A DNA stretch of 11,478 nt from a bacterium (GTDB lineage: Bacteria; BMS3Abin14): positions 1 to 11,478 of the forward strand of contig JARGFV010000082.1 in the NCBI GenBank assembly GCA_029210545.1, in the 5' to 3' direction. This document shows, in pieces, positions 8,379 through 11,478 of the stretch (positions are counted from its first letter, which is position 1; each line of letters begins with the position of its first letter). The notes under the pieces were generated by a model. It was given only the letters and a program-made list of their open reading frames with translations. It ran no database searches and was not told the origin of the DNA. The translations under genes and the position numbers were made by a program.

Positions 8379-11093
8379 TTACTGTTTTATCTCTTCCGCG
8401 GTGAAGTTTGTGCGGCCATCCTCGACCCAGTCCAGGAAGTCCTGTCCCGCCTGGAAAACTACTTTCCGCGTTTTTAACTGGACCTGGCCGTCTCCCTGGA
8501 TCTTCCTGAGGACATCGAGGCATTCCTCGATCAGCTCAGGGGCAATCTCCTTTTCTTCGAAGGTAGTGAGCTCTATCCACTCCCTTGTTCCAGCTATTCC
8601 CCCGATGATGATGGTTATCCCTTCCGCCCTGGCCTTATATTTCTTGAGGCCTTCCAGAAACTCATAGGATTCCTGGGTTGATGCGAAATCTTGAATGCGG
8701 GACCAAATCAAAGGTTTCTGGGGGTCAACCTTGATCTTCTCTTCCTTTTCCCAACTGATGGCAATGCGCTCAACTTCTGATTCGATTTCTTCCCTGGTTG
8801 CGTAAGCCAGGACCACAGAGGTGCCTTTGGGTAGGGCGAAGGGAGTATCGTAGACAGCCCCGGCAACTTTGGGATCAGAACCATCTGTCGAGTAGTAGAC
8901 ATCGGCTGATGGAGCGGCCTGAAGCTCCATCATCTTATCGCTGCCTTTCTGATAGGTTTTGTACTTCAAGGTGATCCGGTTTTTCCAAAGTGTGGGCTCT
9001 CCCGCCTCATGGCGGCCGGCACTGTCAACGGCAAGGAACGAAACCTTGAGATCGTTCCCATCCCACCTCGAGCCGTCCAGTTTGGCCGATGCAGTAGTGG
9101 CCGGCCCTCCGATTTCGTAATAGATGGTGTCTCCGTTAATGGGGGTGACCCTGAGTACAACGTCGCCGGTATTATCGTTCCTCGATTGCTCCTGGATGGA
9201 AACGTTGGTTTTCGGCTGGGGGAAAGGACCCTTGTCGACAAAACCACCATCCTCCCTCCAGAGATCCTTGTGCAGGCAGTCTTCCCTCAGACGGTCCAGG
9301 GCATCTGCTCTGTGCCACTGCCATTTCGGCATAGCGCCTGCCCTTTTCTTGATCTCCCCCCATGGCATGGATTGCTGAGTAAATAACCTCTGTTCACACT
9401 TCTTCCGGAAAGTCTCGCTGGAGATATCATCGGTGAACTTCATCTTCTCCTTCAGTACGTCGATGATCTGCTGCTCGCCGGAGTACTGGTTTCCCTCAAA
9501 CTTCATCCGGAAGTCAGCCTGGACGAGGCCTGATTCCGTTGGATACCAGACGGTGGTAAAGGTCTCCCGGACAGCTGAGTGGAAATTGTGCAGGATTCGC
9601 TCGTTCAGCTCCCTGGCCTGAAGCATCTGCGGGTCGTTATCAGGGACTCTCTCCGTTTGCAGGTCGTTGAGGATGTGCTGGACGGCCTTGAGCCGTTTCC
9701 CCACATCTATCAGCTGATCGTAGGTGTCCTTTGTTCCCGTGAGGAAACAGATCCTGTTTTTCCACATCGTCTGCTCATAGAACTGGACCAGTTCCGGTCG
9801 GAGGTGGCCACCTAATCGAGGTTCAGTAACTACCAACGTCGTCCGGTCCTGTTCGAGCTCAATCTCATCCACTGGAGGGAGAACCTGAACCTTCTGGTAG
9901 CACCATCCATTGGTGACTTTGAAAAGTTCCTGGAGTCGCTCCCTGAGTTCCTTTTCGGCTTGCTCCTGCGCGAAAGCTCGAACCAGAGATTCCAGTTTAG
10001 CAATGAGGTTCTGAACGTTTTTGAAAAAAAGCTTTCCATCTCTGGTGCTGTGAAGGTACCAGGCTGCGGTCGAAATCTTGGACAGGGTCTCCTCTTTGAG
10101 TTTTGAGAGATCCCTGCCCGGCTCGCACAGATAGGCCACCAGTTCAGGAATGGCGAGCCCCAGCGTGGCATTAGGAACGTTTGCCAAAGATGCCATGAGC
10201 AGAAGTTTACAGGCATCCGTTGCATCCTTGTTGCCCATGTTGGCAGCCATGACCTCGGCCACTGCCTGGCCGTCCGAAGCGATATCATGGGCGATAGCAT
10301 TATCCAGTGAACTGTTGATCTGGCCGATCTCTGCTCGGGTTTCCTGGTCGTTAAGGTCCAGGTCGTGGGCCCCCACAAGGTATGAATGCTCCGCAATACC
10401 TGTCGTCCAGAGGCGAGCAACCACGATCCTCATGAGCCGGATGAGGCCTCTGGTCTGTTGGAAGCCTGGGTTCTGCCTGAAGCGGGCATACAGATCACGG
10501 ATACCAGGGTGAAACGGGTAGGATGACGTGATGTGTTGGGCAAACTCCTCAGGAGACTGGCTGGTGATAGCCATCTGTTTGGCGTCCCTGATGGCTTTTG
10601 CGTACCCTTGAGCGACCTCTTCAATTTGACCTTCAGATGGCAGGCCGGTAAAGATCCGCTTGCGGAGGATGTGGTAGAGCTCATCAGAATTCAGTCTGAC
10701 GGGCTCGAGGGTCATCGCTGTTCTGTGAGTTTCATTTTCAAAATCCGAAAGGAGTGCCGTGATCTGAGCGCTCCCACTTTCATAAGCTGCCGCCAGATCT
10801 GTGATGACAAGACACACCCGTGAGCAGGATTCCTTGCCGATTGCTACAAGAAGGTTTGAGAGGGCGGTAGCCGTTACTTGCGCCAGATCTGAATTGCCCA
10901 CGGCTTTTGATTTGGCGTTTTCAAAGTAAGGTGGCAGTTCGTCGACCAACAGGAGAACAGTTTCGCCATCAAAAAGGTTCTCCCAGGCTTTCTGACCAGG
11001 GGCCTGAAGAGGTGAATAGCACTCTTTAAAATGGGCCTTTTTCCCTAACTGCTCGGCTAGAGAACCCCAGATCCCCTTGTTGATTCCTAGCAA
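8379..11093 (-). CDS. DUF499-type P-loop ATPase, 5'-truncated (probable pseudogene remnant)
   Basis: The remaining 904 residues match the DUF499 ATPase family. An IWGSLAEQLG segment (8-17), like the (R)TLWGELAxQLG block of the family, is followed by Walker B VLLLVDELPPYF (46-57), a sensor-like LVITDLAAAYE (95-105) and SYPFHPGIRDLYARF...FQQTRGLIRLMRIV (191-224). Known full-length relatives begin with a Walker A (GxGTGKT) that should lie upstream of the first block. No such motif is present here. The frame can be read only to the TGA at 11121-11123, which falls inside a putative transposon end (TGTCAG at 11119). The TTG at 11093 is simply the first possible start; it has no Shine-Dalgarno sequence. 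The C-terminal third contains beta-rich, immunoglobulin-like segments, one (~722-766) resembling chitobiase C-terminal repeats (YYSTDGSDPK...PFALPKGT). It is the first gene of the operon. Without Walker A it should not bind ATP normally. It could be completed beyond the inserted element, outside the window. Confidence 0.85.
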   Translation of the reverse strand: MLGINKGIWGSLAEQLGKKAHFKECYSPLQAPGQKAWENLFDGETVLLLVDELPPYFENAKSKAVGNSDLAQVTATALSNLLVAIGKESCSRVCLVITDLAAAYESGSAQITALLSDFENETHRTAMTLEPVRLNSDELYHILRKRIFTGLPSEGQIEEVAQGYAKAIRDAKQMAITSQSPEEFAQHITSSYPFHPGIRDLYARFRQNPGFQQTRGLIRLMRIVVARLWTTGIAEHSYLVGAHDLDLNDQETRAEIGQINSSLDNAIAHDIASDGQAVAEVMAANMGNKDATDACKLLLMASLANVPNATLGLAIPELVAYLCEPGRDLSKLKEETLSKISTAAWYLHSTRDGKLFFKNVQNLIAKLESLVRAFAQEQAEKELRERLQELFKVTNGWCYQKVQVLPPVDEIELEQDRTTLVVTEPRLGGHLRPELVQFYEQTMWKNRICFLTGTKDTYDQLIDVGKRLKAVQHILNDLQTERVPDNDPQMLQARELNERILHNFHSAVRETFTTVWYPTESGLVQADFRMKFEGNQYSGEQQIIDVLKEKMKFTDDISSETFRKKCEQRLFTQQSMPWGEIKKRAGAMPKWQWHRADALDRLREDCLHKDLWREDGGFVDKGPFPQPKTNVSIQEQSRNDNTGDVVLRVTPINGDTIYYEIGGPATTASAKLDGSRWDGNDLKVSFLAVDSAGRHEAGEPTLWKNRITLKYKTYQKGSDKMMELQAAPSADVYYSTDGSDPKVAGAVYDTPFALPKGTSVVLAYATREEIESEVERIAISWEKEEKIKVDPQKPLIWSRIQDFASTQESYEFLEGLKKYKARAEGITIIIGGIAGTREWIELTTFEEKEIAPELIEECLDVLRKIQGDGQVQLKTRKVVFQAGQDFLDWVEDGRTNFTAEEIKQ

Positions 11094-11118
11094 AAACGGT
11101 TCAAAAGAGTCGAGATAT

Positions 11119-11155
11119 TGTCAGTTTGAGTTGACCATTATGTAGAGATTGTCAG
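11119..11155 (+). repeat. Two TGTCAG repeats, 31 bp apart (putative transposase binding sites)
   Basis: TGTCAG occurs at 11119-11124 and 11150-11155. The spacing of 31 bp is about three helical turns, so both would face the same side of the DNA. Each copy is preceded by GAGAT (11112-11116 with AT in between; 11145-11149 directly). Multiple short end repeats are known as transposase binding sites in IS21- and Tn7-like elements. The assignment here is inferred. Confidence 0.45.
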
Positions 11156-11209
11156 AGAATATGGGCTTGTTGCGGAAGGCTCTTTTTTTTGACACCGTTG
11201 ATAGAAGGC

Positions 11210-11243
11210 GGGCGGAGAGTTTAGACGAACTCTCCGCCCTTTT
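11210..11243 (+). terminator. Strong rho-independent terminator in the transposon leader
   Basis: A perfect 12-bp stem (GGGCGGAGAGTT at 11210-11221 with AACTCTCCGCCC at 11228-11239) encloses a 6-nt loop, TAGACG, and is followed by TTTT on the plus strand. The minus-strand side has no T-run, so it works rightward. It lies between the element end and the first element gene (ATG 11283). It would stop transcription entering from outside, or act as an attenuator of the element's own leader. Confidence 0.7.
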
Positions 11244-11282
11244 ACATTCGGGGTGACAGCCCCTGTCCTACATGGAGGTTTA

Positions 11283-11478
11283 ATGATAAGGCCGGTGCTT
11301 GTTGAACTCAAGCAAATTTTTGAAATGGGCCGGTGCTATCCATGGCCAAGGCCGCAGTGCTGCCCGCGTTGCGGCAACTGGCGGGTCTGGGGACATGGCT
11401 ACGTCGCCCGCTATTTTGAGGGATATGGCGAAGCCCTGCTGGTGAAGTGCTACCGGTGCCCGGCGTGCGGTTGCGTCA
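11283..11478 (+). CDS. Cysteine-rich zinc-ribbon protein of a mobile element (partial, 3' end outside window)
   Basis: An open frame from ATG 11283 runs off the window edge and gives 65 residues. GGAGG at 11274-11278 lies 4 nt before the ATG and supports the start. The visible part has a CPRCG knuckle (27-31, with a further Cys at 26), a GHGYVARYFEGYGEALLV strand-turn-strand segment (37-54) and a second knuckle CYRCPAC (56-62) plus C64. This is a classic zinc-ribbon layout. Similar small proteins (I think of the DUF6431 type, from memory) often precede an integrase-like transposase and an ATPase in transposons. It could be a DNA-binding accessory factor or regulator for transposition. The family name is uncertain because only the N-terminus is visible. 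Confidence 0.65.
   Translation, partial: MIRPVLVELKQIFEMGRCYPWPRPQCCPRCGNWRVWGHGYVARYFEGYGEALLVKCYRCPACGCV

Larger units (their letters stand above)
11119..11478 (+). mobile_element. Left end of a transposon, continuing out of the window
   Basis: Four signs agree. The DUF499 reading frame breaks off here without its Walker A part. A TGTCAG motif, a common terminal sequence of elements with RVE-type DDE transposases (IS21, Tn7/Tn5053-like), sits at the junction (11119-11124) and is repeated at 11150-11155, 31 bp inward. Both copies are preceded by GAGAT. The first gene inside, on the opposite strand to the operon, is a zinc-ribbon protein of a type seen at the start of transposon operons. No transposase is visible, and the other end and target duplication lie outside, so the family is uncertain. 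If the end is at 11119, the 5-bp duplication would be GATAT (11114-11118). Confidence 0.55.

Noticed and set aside
8379-11093. Reading the DUF499 gene as complete with a TTG start
   Set aside because: No ribosome-binding site precedes the TTG, the frame is open a further nine codons upstream, and the family's Walker A segment is absent.
11170-11190. T8 run at 11183-11190 as a second terminator
   Set aside because: The preceding GCTT...AAGGC pairing is short and bulged, too weak to call.
11125-11200. Outward promoter from the element end driving the operon on the minus strand (CATAAT-like box near 11137-11142)
   Set aside because: No acceptable -35 hexamer at 16-18 bp spacing; a promoter here remains possible but cannot be supported from the sequence.

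Overview
The window is about 11.5 kb of bacterial DNA of moderately high GC. It looks like a piece of a defence island or other accessory region. No taxonomic marker is present. The sequence could fit an environmental Gram-negative such as a Desulfobacterota-type or related proteobacterium, but that is a guess from composition and gene content only.

Five consecutive genes, all on the minus strand, fill positions 154-11093. In order of transcription (right to left) they are: a large DUF499-type P-loop ATPase that has lost its 5' part; a small DUF3780 protein; a DUF1156-type DNA adenine methylase; a protein fusing a phospholipase-D-like nuclease domain to an SNF2 helicase; and, after a 184-bp gap, a NERD-nuclease/SF1-helicase fusion. 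The first three are tightly packed (a 4-bp gap, then a 4-bp ATGA overlap) and the fourth follows after 49 bp, so these four read as one operon. A modification enzyme, a nuclease-helicase, a large ATPase and a small family-specific partner form a gene set typical of anti-phage systems. From memory, homologous DUF499/DUF3780/DUF1156/PLD-helicase sets have been labelled 'anti-phage-associated' in public annotation, but I cannot check this here. The NERD-helicase may be an extra module or an independent defence gene.

The right edge (about 11119-11478) is a different kind of DNA. A probable transposon end begins with TGTCAG, and the same motif is repeated 31 bp further in. A strong terminator-like hairpin follows, then the start of a plus-strand gene for a small cysteine-rich zinc-ribbon protein that runs out of the window. 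The element end lies exactly where the DUF499 reading frame stops being open. What remains of the ATPase has the Walker B motif but no Walker A, so the insertion has probably inactivated the first gene and removed the operon's native promoter and start. The island therefore looks like a decayed or interrupted defence system.

The left edge (1-153) holds no gene. It has a plus-strand terminator-like hairpin that probably belongs to a convergent gene outside the window. The gap at 1828-2011 contains nested inverted repeats of possible regulatory use. I saw no rRNA, tRNA, CRISPR array or riboswitch.
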